Below are positions 1-11,733 of a stretch of 64,000 nt of DNA, piece by piece. The notes under the pieces are model-generated. The model did no database searches, was not told the DNA's origin, and saw only the letters and a program-made list of their open reading frames with translations. Source of the stretch: Pyricularia pennisetigena (Eukaryota > Ascomycota > Sordariomycetes > Magnaporthales > Pyriculariaceae); contig NW_021940921.1 of NCBI RefSeq assembly GCF_004337985.1, forward strand, positions 761,758 to 825,757, written 5' to 3'. How positions within the stretch are numbered: the stretch's first letter is position 1; the number at the start of each line of letters is the position of its first letter. Position numbers and translations under genes: made by a program.

Positions 1-2320
1 TTCGTGCGTTCGTGGGTATTTCTTTATTTTTAACGTTGGGGTTCCACACCATTTTAGTTATTAGTGCGGGTCCTGGTTATTGTCATTTTATTTTATATTT
101 TATTTATATTTTGGTTAATATATGTATTTTATATATGCTTCAGGTGCATTCGTATTATAAAAATTGGTTTTAGTTATAATATATTATAAGGGTATCGTTA
201 TAAAAGGTTAAAACTACCGCTGGTTTGGTGTTAAACTTTATTTTAATTTCCCAATTGGGTAATTTAGTGTTAATATATATTTCGTGGATATTTTTCGTTT
301 TTCGTCACCGTGGGAAAAAATCGCGGACTATTTTTTTGTTAAAATGCAATCCGCAATTGTTTCGAAAACATTTTATTTAAAAATTTTTTATATATTTGGG
401 ACATTTGGTATTTAAAATTGAGTGGTTTCCGAAGGTTGGATTAATTAATTTTATAAGGCTTTATATTAAGATTCGAAAAAACATCCCGGGGAATTGCATT
501 AATTGTGTGTTTCGGTGTAAATCGATAAGTTTATTTTCGTATATATAGGGGTTGTTTTCCCTTGCTATATTATATAAATCTGTGGATATAATCTTTTTTC
601 GGTAAATTCGTTTTTTAATTCGTTATTGGATTCGTCCGTTGGGGTTTGTTGGATTATCCGGATACGGTGGATTTATCCCATTGGTTTTGGTTTTATTTTT
701 TCTAAAATATCCGATTCCGTAGGTTCGGGTAATTTGGCGTTTTATTTGCGTAATTGTGCTGGTAATTTGGTTTTAATAAATACGCGGTTTCCTATTGCTA
801 AAGTCCGGGTATTTTTGGGTTTTTATGAATATTATCCTACGTCCATTTTTGCGCTATTATGGGTTATATAATTGTCGTCGTAATATATAGTCCAATTTAT
901 TAGGCTGTATTAATTTAATTATATTTATTAAAGAATGGTAACGTTTAATCTTCGTAGTTCCTGGAATCGGGGGCGGATATTCTGGTATCCGGTTACAAAA
1001 TCGGGATATAGGTTTAAAACGTTTTTGAAATAAAATTTGGCGATATATTTTAATTTATCGTGTTTAAAATATTTAACATTTTTGGAATTTTTACGAAATC
1101 TTTTATATTATATCGCGTTAAAATTTATAAATCCGTTATATATTCCGTAGGAGATATTTTATTGTCGAAACGGTTTAGGGTATTAATATTTCCGTCCCGT
1201 ATTGGTTTATCATAAAATTGGTCCCCATACGTTACGTTTTTCGCGTCGTTCCAATTTTCGTTCGTAAAATCGGTTATCGATTTTAACTGCTAATTTTACG
1301 TATTCGGTCAAAGTATTGGGACGTTTTTTTTTAACGAATTTGTTTTTAGTTTTTTTTAAATCCCGCATAAAAGCGTATTATTAGGGTTTCGAGGCCCTAT
1401 GGTAATTTGGCGGTAATTTGTCGAAATTTATTGGTATATTTGGATATCGATTTGGCTTGGGTAAAGCGCACCAATTTACGTTTAACCGTGCGTTTTTCGT
1501 TGGGATTACCGAATATTCCCCTAAAATATTTTTCGAAATTTTCGTAATCGTCGAAAATGCGGTTAGTTTCAATTTTACGGTTTTTTTTATTATAGTCCAA
1601 ATAATTTCGTAAAATTAGTTCGAACCAGGCGAACGTATCGCCCTTCAATAGCGAAATTGCGTAAATAGCTTTATTTACGTTATTATCGAAATTGTTTTCG
1701 TGAAAATGGAAATAGGCCCGGGTTCCTATAAGGAATTTCTACAAGGTATTTGGGGTGCTATTATACGGTAATAGTCAAAAATATTTAATATAATTTCTAT
1801 TAGTTCGATTAATTTATTCGGTTATTCGTTCCTGGAATTGTCGATTTTTTGCTTGGAACGTCGCAATTATTTAACGTAAAACGTTAACGCTGGCCGGAGC
1901 GTTAATGGTAAAAAGGGCTTAAAGGGTGGTTTTATTGGAAGATATTATTTCGTCGATATTGCTCGGTATATTTTAAGGTAAAATACTAAACCGGAACAAT
2001 TAAAATATTACGATTAAGGTATTGGGTAACCTATTTTTAGGGTAAAATACAGTGGGTTAAAGCAATTAAACGTTTTGATTGGGTAATTGGGTTTTTAATA
2101 ATTGGGGTGAAATTATAATCGTTTTAAATAAATATTAAGTTAATTTAGGATATAAAATTGATTGCTGTTCAATAATCCTAAAATTAAATTTATTCATATG
2201 GTAATAAATGTGTCTTTATATAATCCGTTGTCCTAAATATAATATGTGTACTATGTCCTATAACCAGCATATTATTTGTTCTACTATAATTAATATATAA
2301 CATATCAATTATATCGTTTT
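1..2320. mobile_element. AT-rich, RIP-degraded retrotransposon relic
   Basis: This stretch is very AT-rich and has no long open frame. On the + strand C is the scarcest base. The Cs that remain are mostly followed by G, and CA dinucleotides are rare (checked by eye around 1381-1560). Loss of CpA with retention of CpG is the signature of RIP in ascomycetes. The only recognisable coding remnant is a Ty3/gypsy-type gag on the minus strand near 1.4-1.65 kb, so the block is best read as the body of an LTR retrotransposon lying in the minus orientation. No LTR pair could be delimited, and the element probably continues beyond the left edge of the window. Confidence 0.7.
1397..1648 (-). pseudogene. 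Ty3/gypsy retrotransposon gag fragment (RIP relic)
   Basis: The minus strand encodes an 83-residue open stretch resembling the Retrotrans_gag core of fungal chromovirus-type elements. It shows an AWFEL..RNYL start, an IFDDYENFEKYFR.IFGNP segment, then RTVKRKLVRFTQ and YTNKFRQITAKL. The order and spacing match the gag family, which packages retrotransposon RNA into virus-like particles. The flanking sequence on both sides is full of stops in all frames, so only this island survived mutation. It is not a functional gene. The assignment comes from recalled family motifs; a profile search would settle it. Confidence 0.65.
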
Positions 2321-2548
2321 TTTGGCGGTTACGTGGGGTTACGTGATCTTTTATATAATTCTGTTTCCTGTCGGTCGGTGTCTTTTTTGGTCGAGTGTCG
2401 TTAGGAGGGGTGTGACCCCGCCTGGCCTTAGTTTCAGTGCTCAGACTAAACCCCCCTGCTTCGCAGTGGGGACCGATCGCTCCATATACCTTTCAGCCAC
2501 ATGGCTTTTCGACCAATTACATTGGCCGAAAAGATCGCGTTCGTTCTA

Positions 2549-4165
2549 GTCTGAGGACATCTTGTCGCATTTCGCCGTTTATGGCGGTACCACCAACGAT
2601 AATTTGTCGCATTTCGCCGTTTATAACGGTATTTTTAATAATATATTTAATATTACGATATCGTTTATAATTATTTTATTAATATAAGGATAATTTGTGG
2701 TATTTTGCCGTTTGTAGCGGGTAAATGCCATATATTCGCATTATAATGGTAAAAGAAAATAGTATACCCATAGTATGCAATTAAATATTTGTATAAAAAA
2801 ATAAATAGAAATTATAAAAATATAAAGTGATTTGCGTTAGATTTATTGGAGTTTGCTGAATATTTGAATGCCGGCCGCGTTTTTATAGCTACTGTATTTG
2901 GAAAGATATTAAAATATTAAATAAAATCTGTAATTTTTTATTATATTTAATTTTTGTTTTAAATAATGGTATGCAATAATTATTTTAATTTAGTTTACAG
3001 CCTTTATACCTTAGTAAACCCAATACTGCAAAGTGCATGCAATTATCGATTGAAACAAAAGTTTTATTAATATTCTTATATAAATTAACAATTTGTTAAA
3101 AAATTAAATAATTTAGGCAAATGTTGGTAAAATGAAAATATTTTCACTTTATATATTCTTTAATCAACTTGTTAGTAGATTTTATATAAGTTCTTTTTTT
3201 ATAAATTTTATTTAATTAAATAAAGCAAAAAATACAAAAAAAAACACAAATTTAGCATTTTTTTATATAAATACATAAGAAGGGCTGGTATTGCAAATCG
3301 GGTTTTACGTTAACGTTTATTTATATATATAGTCCACTTTCTCAAATTTTGGTTTTATAAATGTAAAAATTGGTAAAAATGTAAAAGCATTTTGATGGTA
3401 AAATATTTATAAAATTGGATATACCTTACCTATCCGCATATTTAATGGCTTATATAACTAGGTATACGTACAAAAATGTGATATTATATTAAATATATAT
3501 ATACCACCCCCCACGTGCAAAAAACCACAAAATTCTGCTGCAAAACAAAAATAATATAAAATTAATTAAATAAAGCAAAAAGATTTATAAAATACACATT
3601 TACCATTTGTTTTTATTAAACAGTTTTCAAAACCGATATTGTAAATACGATTGGATTTGGACGTCTGTCTATATACGTAATCGAATTTCTGAAGTTTTGG
3701 TTTCATTATCGTTAAAACTGGTAAAAATATAAACGAGTTTCAATTGCAAATTATATATAAAAAAGTATATATTTTGCCTATCCGCTTATTTAACTGCTTA
3801 TATAATCCGATAAAAGCACCAAAATTTCTCATAACGATATATACATATATACGACCCTCCACGTGCAAAAAGTATAAAATTTGGTCAAAAATTAAAAATA
3901 ATATTAAAAAAAATCGAAAATCGAAAAAAAAAATCGAAAAAACAGTACCGCCATAAACGGATTAAGGGCGGGCTATATCCAACTTTTAATTGGCGTACCG
4001 GGTGCAAAAAGTTTGGATTTATGAAAAAGGCCTAACAATTCCTATTTTTAACGATATTTTTTTTTTCGATATTTTGCGTGGTTATGGAATAATAAAGGAG
4101 TGTCGGTCGTAAAAAGGCCAAAAATACCGCTATAAACGGCGAAAATCGACAAGTTGTCCTCAAAC
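2549..4165. mobile_element. 1.6-kb AT-rich element with terminal inverted repeats
   Basis: Positions 2549-2589 and 4165-4125 (reverse complement) match at about 36 of 41 bases, forming terminal inverted repeats. The core motif cgccgtttatagcggta recurs in variant form inside the left end (about 2604-2631 and 2691-2720). It appears again inverted near the right end (about 3946-3960). The interior is extremely AT-rich with no convincing ORF, as expected for a RIP-mutated or non-autonomous DNA transposon. The flanks (about 2330-2548 and 4166-4350) have ordinary base composition. No target-site duplication was found, so the exact ends are uncertain. The family is not identified; a Pot2/Fot1-like element is one possibility, because those also carry repeats inside their inverted repeats. 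Confidence 0.5.
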
Positions 4166-4350
4166 CTGAACCAAAGCGTTCTTTGGATGGACCCACAGGT
4201 ACATTGCAAAGCCGCAATTGAGCCACGAAGTGGATCAATTGTGGAGCTCTGGGCTTTACGGATAAGCCCTGAGACTAAGGTATTCCGAGTAACGGAAAAT
4301 GCGTGGGTTATGCAAGTCGCAATCTTTAATACTTAATATATCAAAGATTG

Positions 4351-5919
4351 TTATGGGTTAGTAAAAAGCTATTAATCCTGCGTTCAATTTCCAAATTATT
4401 CTTAACGTATAACATCTGCAGAAATCTTAGCATTACTACGCGCAAATGCTTTGATTCGTCCGTGGGTTTGGTAACTTGAGGATTTTGTCGTGCGCATCAT
4501 CAAGGCGGGCGGCTCCAAAGGCCATGGAGACCATGGAAGGCTCGGATAAACTCATCCGCAAGGCTGTTATGTTTGTTCAGCATTCCCACTGGCGAACCCC
4601 TGTGTCAAATATAAAAATAGGCGGCATTTGGGTTGTAGTATTTCTTTAGTGCAAACCGTGCTACGTTAATAATAAAATCGGGCTTTAACCGAATCCTTGC
4701 GGTAAATTATTGCAATAAAATGCGCAATGCGAGCGGAAGGTATTACTACTTCGATCTTCGACCAATCAGAAGGAATGGTATTGTTAATATAACCGCTATA
4801 TTCTCAAAAATAGGCGCAATTCGTGCTTATAATCAAACTGCTTGTATAAACACCAAATGTTAAAATGGTTAAAATTTTGAAAAATTGCACGATGGATAGG
4901 GATGGAAACGGGGGAGTTTGTTCTTTTTTCTTTACTTTTTTTTAAAGAAAAAAAAGAAAATGAAGGAAGTAAAGGTGAGGAAAGATTCGAACGAGGAAAA
5001 CTGCGAGATATTGGAAGAAAAAAACAGGTTACAAAAGCTGTAACAAGACACTTGTATGTCCAAAACCGATGCGTCAATTACATTTCAAACTGCCATAAAT
5101 ACTATGTAACGGCGGGCCTCACTTATATATTCTCCTCTGTTGCATTGAAAAGCCATACGAACGGTTTACTAACTGTCCGTAAAACGACGTGGGGATATCG
5201 ACAAATGTTCGGGAAGACCTATGGCTTCCATTTAATTGACTCATTGATGTAATATATAACTGATACGACTTTTCGCTTCAGGTTGCGAATTCTAGGAAGA
5301 AGCGTACAGTTGGAGTATTTTTATTCTTTCACACAAGGCATGTCATGCATAACAAGGCTCGGGGACGCCGAAACCGCATAATGTCACTCTTCATCATGGT
5401 GTCTGGGGTTGCATAAGTCTTGGAAATTACAGTTGTGACTTGGTACAAGTTAAATAATAGGAAATAAATAGTAAATAAAAACAAAAAGAACCGAAGAAAG
5501 CAACAAAGGGCCGAAAAAAAGAGGCTATACCACGTAAAAATGCCAGGTTGAATATAAGCAAGGTTCCAATGGTGGATTATGCTGAGAGTTATTTTTATCT
5601 TGTTAATTACTTGCAGATTGGTTAACACGCAGAATTTTCCTTTTTTTCCCGTCCTTTTCTCCACCATTTGCCGCACTCACGACGGCATCCCTTGTTATAA
5701 TGAAAGTATGTGTTAATAGACATTATAAATAGCTATTGTGCCCCAGCCACAAGAATAACCTTAGCAGTAACTTCAACCCACCAATCCCTCTTTGAATTTA
5801 TTACAGCGGCAATTTCAATATTGATTAACCTGAAACCACAGACCCCTTCACCTTTTCCCCAGGTTTCTTTCCTTACCACCCGGACATCACACCAGAATAT
5901 TCATCAATATACCAGCATC
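4351..5919. other. Intergenic transition, no supported gene
   Basis: Base composition returns to normal after the AT-rich repeats. Short minus-strand peptides between about 4400 and 4800 look faintly coding but are broken by stops and were not recognised. They may be relics of another mobile element. Nothing else is supported before the secreted-protein gene at 5920. Confidence 0.4.
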
Positions 5920-6417
5920 ATGCATCTCGCCGCTGTTTTGACTATCACCTCCGCCCTAGCTATTGGTCCAGTTAGTGCTATTAAGTGGCCGCTAGGGCTC
6001 AGTAAATATTTTGCGAAGAAACAATCTACTGTGCAGCGACCCGATTCTCGAGTATGCATGGTCGCACCTGCCAAGCACACTTCAGATCCTGAGAAGCTGG
6101 AACTTATGGAGAGTGAATTAATCGAATGCTCTGCCCCCACAGTTCTTCGTCTTACCCTCGGGGGAAAGAATGTCGTCTTTAATCTCGATAAGGATTGCTT
6201 TCCGACGTTACAATCGGGGACGTTTGTACCGAAGGGGTACGGAGTATACATACACGGGTACCCATACGCGAAAGGCGTGGTTACAGGATCGATAATCGAG
6301 GGCACCAAAGTTGACAGTTTTGCGGGGCTTGACGGGCAATATGGTAATCCTGAACTTTATGTCGAGGCGCATCCAGAACTCAAGCCGAGCAGTCTGATAC
6401 CGCCCTACAATTATTAA
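5920..6417 (+). CDS. Small secreted protein, effector candidate
   Basis: This is a 165-residue protein. The upstream in-frame ATG at 5710 would add 70 residues of low-complexity sequence. The ATG at 5920 is preferred because it opens directly with a typical secretion signal (MHLAAVLTITSALAIGPVSA, cleavage expected after residue 20). The mature part is about 145 residues with three cysteines (in VCMV, IECS and KDCF) and alternating hydrophobic stretches suggesting a beta-rich fold. No transmembrane segment or GPI signal is visible after the signal peptide. No family was recognised. Small size, secretion and position next to RIP-mutated repeats are common features of fungal effectors, but function is inferred from context only. 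The gene appears intronless. Confidence 0.6.
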   Translation: MHLAAVLTITSALAIGPVSAIKWPLGLSKYFAKKQSTVQRPDSRVCMVAPAKHTSDPEKLELMESELIECSAPTVLRLTLGGKNVVFNLDKDCFPTLQSGTFVPKGYGVYIHGYPYAKGVVTGSIIEGTKVDSFAGLDGQYGNPELYVEAHPELKPSSLIPPYNY

Positions 6418-8852
6418 GATTAGGTGGAGATTTTTGCACGTTCATTGGTGAAACCCTCCTCTCTTCGACTTTACATGTTATGAGGGACGAAAAGACTCGA
6501 CTTCCGCTCAATTTTGTCTTTTTAAGAATGCATCACGCCTTCTAGGGTTAGATGGTATCATAGCGGTATCTGTGATATAACAACACATTGCAAGTCGTCC
6601 ATCTTCTCATTGAAATTACGCGGTCTGGAACGAGCTGTGGTTTTCTGTCCCGGATCCTCAGGACGTTCTTGCGATGCGCAGGCCATGCTGCCGGGGCTCG
6701 CGCCTCCACGCATATTCCGAGAATTGTATGAAAACCAAAAGACATCAACGCACAGTGGGGGGTGGCGGTCGTCCTCTTCAGAGTGACATGGACAATAAAA
6801 CAGAAGTAGTTGCCCACTGTCGCCTAGCCGTGCAAAAGGTATATAGTCTCTTGAGGATTTCTTCCGTCCAGCCAAAGACTTGGTTGAACTTGTGGATTTG
6901 CCAAGGTTTGCCCGAGATACTGATCCTAATTATTTAAACTTGATTCCTTTGAATACAACTCAGCGATTCGAGTTGTTCAAGTGACTTCAACAGAGACTCG
7001 TAGAACGCAAGAGCTAGGATCGAACAATTTGGCCAAACAAAAGAGGCAAGCTGTACTGTAACTTCTCCATTCTAGTAAACATACTGCAAACTTTCCACAT
7101 CTTCTGCATTAGCCCCAAGCTTGACGTGGAGACTCTCTCCTGCTAAAGAAGGGAGGCGCAGCTCCGTGACTGCGATAGGGACTTGCAGAGTTAAGAATGT
7201 TATGTAGCTAACTGGTTTAAATTTATCAAAGGTGAGCGCCTTGACTTCGCATTCCCGGCGATTTAGCAGGAGACAATTGCAAACCTTGACTTGCTTTGGT
7301 GGTTCGGACCAAGCTGCTCCACATGTGCCTTTGCGATTTCTTTTTTTCTTTTTTCGTTTTCTTTAGTGCTAACAATGGACAGATCGCTTCATTAATTAAC
7401 ATGGGGACGAACGGTATAATTATCCTTGGACGGCCTGTGCTCGTAAAGTGCTAGAAGTATCTTCGGCAAGGTATTTCCGGCCATTTTCAGGATCTTGACT
7501 CTCTTTTCAATTACGGAGTGGGTAGGTCTGTTTTCTTACAATTGGGCAATGAAAGCGTTTTAGTGGTTTAAATAAAAAAAAATAAAAAAAAAGAGAGAGA
7601 AAACAAGGAAAGTTTGTTGTCTACTCTGATATGGTTATTGTGGAACCTTGCTCAAAATGGTGCACTTCTCTTGGGCATATTGGCGCAGCTTTATGGCCCA
7701 TCCGAGATTAGGGGAGAATCCTCCGCTGCTCCGTCGGCAATCTGGCTGGCAGGATGGGATGGAGTTGTTTTGCTTCGCCGAATCCTGCACTCTGGAAGCT
7801 TCCCCATGGGGCCCAGAGCCGCACAAAGCTTATTTCCCCAGATATTGTTTATCCACACTCAGTATGTACTAATGCACATGTGAACAGCATCATGATAGAA
7901 GTTTCTAATGGAGGACTGGTATCAGTTGCTAGGTTTCAATGTATCGTGTGCCCAAACCTTTTTGCATTCTGATTGTATTTGATGGCAGGAAAGTCAAATC
8001 GGAAAGATGCAGCAAAGATGGTATTGCATAAGAACGATGGTATCGGGGCGTATTACAGTTGCGTTGACTAAGTTCCTCAGTAACTAGCACCGAGAACAGT
8101 ATACCGTCATGCTGACATTTGCAATCAATTCGACATCAACTTTAGCACCTCTGACCGAAGCGACGGGTGCCTGGCTTGGCATATACTCCGAGAGCAAGCC
8201 AGTCAAGCGATTGCCGACATTCACCAATAAAGGGGAAACTTGGCTGTCACAGAAGCAGGGATATAAGAGGCGGGCTAATCTGGAAAATAGATGAAAAGAA
8301 AACGAGAATTTCAAAATCGCACATACTTGGATCTCTAGGGCAGCTGTTGTTCAGCCACCAGTGAAAATAAAAATAGGGAGGGCAGCAAAGGCGGTTGGGC
8401 AAGGGCAAGGGCAAACGTTTGTCCCATTCCAGGCCATTAATGCGCCGAGTACCGGCGTCTTCGCGTTGTAGCTCTAGGCAGTGCAACACTATAACACAAT
8501 GTTCCCTGCACAGACCCATTGTTGGAGACAGTTGTGCTGATCGCTACGGGCGACACGAATATGCGGTGGGGGCGGACGGACTCGCCGTACTGAGGCGGGC
8601 TAAATATTCAGCCGTCCTGTGTAGATATGAAGCCGATGACGGGACAAAAAGTCCTTCATCGGGCCGATGGTATCAGTGGGGTATGAATAGTCAGATAACC
8701 CGCTTAGGTAACTCTATGTGTCTTGGCATTTGTTTTCCTGGGAGATGTGCAACTGCTTATTTTAGACTTAAAAAAAAAAGTCAGACGATGTCATGATAAA
8801 TAATTTTATGTTTTTGACCCCGAGACAAATCTTGACAACAGCCCGCATCAGC
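6418..8852. other. Long intergenic stretch with one possible coding remnant
   Basis: No complete gene is supported in these 2.4 kb. A minus-strand open segment at about 7072-7345 is listed separately. Other open frames here are short, have no recognisable motif and show no splice pattern. A/T homopolymer runs occur near 7335-7360 and 7570-7600. Confidence 0.4.
7072..7345 (-). pseudogene. Possible 3' coding remnant of an unidentified gene
   Basis: Read on the minus strand, this segment stays open for about 90 codons and ends at a TAG (7074-7072). The peptide alternates hydrophobic and charged residues like a beta-sandwich domain (for example ITFLTLQVPIAVTELRLPSL), which is unusual for random intergenic DNA. 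It has no start codon. A spliced upstream piece could lie at about 7420-7490, where an in-frame ATG opens a 30-residue peptide, but the intron is not convincing. It could be the last exon of a real gene, a relic of a glycosidase C-terminal beta domain, or chance. Confidence 0.25.
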
Positions 8853-10349
8853 ATGGTTTCGACACTCACATCGCCCACAGAGCCGGCCAATGATGCCCCG
8901 CCTGCCCCGGGTGGCCGGCTCGTGCAGCCCGATGAGCTGCGGGCTGCGTTCGCGATGGCCATGTCGCAAATGTACAAGAACGAGGTGCCTCTGTACGGCG
9001 ACCTGATGCGTATCGTGCAAGGAGTGAACAAGACAGTGCTCGAGCGTTCTTCGGACGAGCCCCCCAGCCCCGATGCCCTCGACCAGCTCACCATGGAGCG
9101 GCATGGTGCCATCCGCCTGGGCAAGGCGTCAGAGCTCCGGACCGTCCGCCGCATCTTTGCGCTCCTCGGGATGCACCCGGTCGGCTACTACGACCTGTCG
9201 GCGGCCGGCCTGCCCATGCACGCCACGTGTTTCAGGGCGCCCGACTCGGGCTCCCTGAGACGTAACCCGTTCCGCGTCTTCACCACGCTGCTGCGGCCGG
9301 ATCTCATCCGCTCCGAGGAGGCCCGCCGGCTCGCTCTGGAACTGCTGTCGCGGCGCAACCTGTTCAGCGACGAGCTGATGCGGATGCTCGACCGGGCCGA
9401 GGACCAGGACGGAATCCCGGTCGAGCAGGCCGACGTCTTCATCCGCGAGGCGATGCAAATCTTCCGCTGGGCGCCGGTGGCGGCGTCGACGCTTGCCGAG
9501 TACCGAACGCTGAGGGAGCAACACCCGATCCTAGCCGACATTGCCTGCTTCCAGACGGCCCACATCAACCACCTCACCCCACGCACGCTAGACATTGGCA
9601 TGACTCAGTCGGCCATGCTGGGCGAGGGCATGGCCGTCAAGGACCGCATCGAGGGCCCGCCTCCCCGCAAATGCCAGATCCTGCTGCGCCAGACGAGCTT
9701 CCTGGCCCTGGAGGAGGCCATCCGCTTCAAGAGCGACCGGGCACCCGAGCAGGAGGCCGCAGCCAACCTGGTCAGCGCCTCCCACAAGGCGCGGTTCGGC
9801 GAGATCGAGGAGCGCGGCGCCGCCGTGACGCCCCAGGGCCGCCGGCTGTACGACGAGCTGCTCGAGGAGGCCCTTGCCGGCAGCGCGGGCAAGAGCATCC
9901 CCGAGATCGATGCGGCCATGGCCGAGGCGTTCCTCAAGTATCCCGACGAGTGGGACGAGCTGTGCGCGCGGGGCCTCGTGTACTACGAATACCGCCTAGG
10001 GTCCAGGAAGCCCGGCACCCACGACGCTGTGCCGCTGGGCCAGGTGGCCGAGGCCGATGTGGAGCGGCTGGTGGGTCGGGGCTTGCTCGAAAGGGTGCCC
10101 ATTACGTACGAAGACTTCCTGCCCTTCTCCGCGGCGGGTATCTTCCAGTCCAACTTGCCGCAGGACGGCAAACAGGAACCCGCTCAGAAGGAAGTCGTCG
10201 AGCCATCACCGGACCACGTTGGTATGGAAAAGGCCCTGGGTTCTGCCATCATCAACCCGGACGGTCTGTATGAGGAGGTTCAAAGGAAAAGTCTGGCGTC
10301 CAGCTTGGCGGCGTTGCAATCAATAGTGCATGGTTCTGGGCCACAATAG
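8853..10349 (+). CDS. DUF1338 family, 2-oxoadipate dioxygenase/decarboxylase-like
   Basis: This is a 498-residue cytosolic-type protein without introns. The ATG at 8853 is chosen over the in-frame ATG at 8793 because of its better context and because conserved sequence starts about 20 residues later. It matches the YdcJ/HglS (DUF1338) family, iron-dependent enzymes of the vicinal-oxygen-chelate superfamily. Bacterial HglS converts 2-oxoadipate, from lysine breakdown, to D-2-hydroxyglutarate. Key signs are the MERHGAIRLG motif (predicted metal His84 and substrate-binding Arg88), HINHLTPR with a second metal His (His240), and FGEIEERG carrying the third, acidic ligand (about residues 317-319). 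Length fits the family. The substrate in this fungus is inferred. The gene's GC-rich codon use contrasts with the AT-rich flanks. Confidence 0.85.
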   Translation: MVSTLTSPTEPANDAPPAPGGRLVQPDELRAAFAMAMSQMYKNEVPLYGDLMRIVQGVNKTVLERSSDEPPSPDALDQLTMERHGAIRLGKASELRTVRRIFALLGMHPVGYYDLSAAGLPMHATCFRAPDSGSLRRNPFRVFTTLLRPDLIRSEEARRLALELLSRRNLFSDELMRMLDRAEDQDGIPVEQADVFIREAMQIFRWAPVAASTLAEYRTLREQHPILADIACFQTAHINHLTPRTLDIGMTQSAMLGEGMAVKDRIEGPPPRKCQILLRQTSFLALEEAIRFKSDRAPEQEAAANLVSASHKARFGEIEERGAAVTPQGRRLYDELLEEALAGSAGKSIPEIDAAMAEAFLKYPDEWDELCARGLVYYEYRLGSRKPGTHDAVPLGQVAEADVERLVGRGLLERVPITYEDFLPFSAAGIFQSNLPQDGKQEPAQKEVVEPSPDHVGMEKALGSAIINPDGLYEEVQRKSLASSLAALQSIVHGSGPQ

Positions 10350-11733
10350 GAATTCGGTCGATTGGTCTTGGATGGATGAGCGACTGCATAACTTGTTGGA
10401 TGCGCACACGTTTTATTTGAGCCAGAACGCACATATAACGATCCATGATGAAAAAAAAAGGGTTTCGCGTAAACTTTATTTCCAACAATTTTCAACAGCC
10501 GGCCCAGGTTTCATGTGAAGATGCTCCTGTGTATATATAGACAGCATAGTAAACCCGTCTCGCAGTAGCCTATATAGAATCCTGTATTGGCCAAAAATTC
10601 AAGCTCCAAGTCCCTATACGAGCTTTTACGAAATCCGTATATCATACCGCCCTGAACTCGGAAAGCGTGAGAGGTTGGGTCGTGCACTGTCAAAGCTCCG
10701 GCCAGCCCTTATCGACCCCCCAGGTCTACCTAATCCGTCTCTGGAACTAGCTTAACTGGTCTAGTCGCTAGGCCAAGCGTCAAAGTTTGACAAGTGGAGT
10801 TTTTTCCAGTTCGCTTCAGCCGCTATGAGGAACTACAGCAGGGGCAGAGGGTGGCATGACGCCACTAGAAATAGAGCTGGCTCCAAGGCTCCCAAGTGGA
10901 CGCCATCGGAGTCTTCATTCCGGACGAGGGCATCGACACGGAATGGAGCGCAGGCGAGAATCATCTACAGCTGTGTTCGAAAGGCGCAGTCGCAAACAAC
11001 ATGTGGGCACGCTGCACGTTGCACGTTGCACGTTGCACGTTTGCACGCAGGCAGTCATGCAGGCGCAGGAATGTTTGATCAATCTGACCACGTAATAAAC
11101 TGCACGGTTTCCCCCCCACAGCATGCGATTGCTGCTGACTTTTCAACGTCCTCTTCAGTCTGCCCTCCTTTCACAAGTTCTCGGCTAGGCCAAAGCTCAA
11201 CCGACACTTTCGCGGCCTGCCATGGCTCGCCTAGCGCGTCCCAAGAAAACTCGCAGTGGCGCCATAGCCCAGCGAGGCGGTAGGAAACGACTTTGTCAAA
11301 GTGTGGCTGCTTCTATTTCGCGTGTCTGCACCCCGGCCTTGTGGGGGGGGGATGGTGCGGTGCCATGCTAGGCAGTGTAAGCACGAGAATCTGGTACCTG
11401 GGGAAATGCGTATACAAACCGGCCCTGTTTCGCCGTTTATGAACCTCAAATTGCTGTTACAACGTTGCTCTACAGGTATCCTGCGACAGCCCTATACAAC
11501 TCGTCTTGGACCAAAAAGGTTCGTGAGCTCCTCATCGCTACCGGAGCTCCTCGGCCTGCCGAGCAAGCTCACGAAATATTGGATTTGCACAATGTTCGTC
11601 ATAACATTTACTGCATCCGTTGTGCGTAGCACGCTCCATTTTTTTTTTTTTTTTTCTCGCCTTGTTATTTTGACGTCGGGGATTCGAGCGGAGATTTTAG
11701 CATGCTGACTTGTTGCGCCGACAGACCGCCCAA
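10350..11733. other. Intergenic; short heptamer repeat, no supported gene
   Basis: No coding region is supported. The stretch may hold the promoter and an unresolved first exon of the rhodopsin-domain gene that follows. A poly-T tract lies at about 11640-11655, and a heptamer repeat is listed separately. Confidence 0.4.
11012..11047 (+). repeat. Tandem heptamer (TGCACGT)n
   Basis: The unit gcacgtt/tgcacgt is repeated four to five times head to tail, with one unit carrying an extra T. It lies outside any supported gene. Confidence 0.85.

Noticed and set aside
10825..11283. 152-codon + strand frame
   Set aside because: No motif, spans a heptamer repeat, composition unlike nearby real genes.
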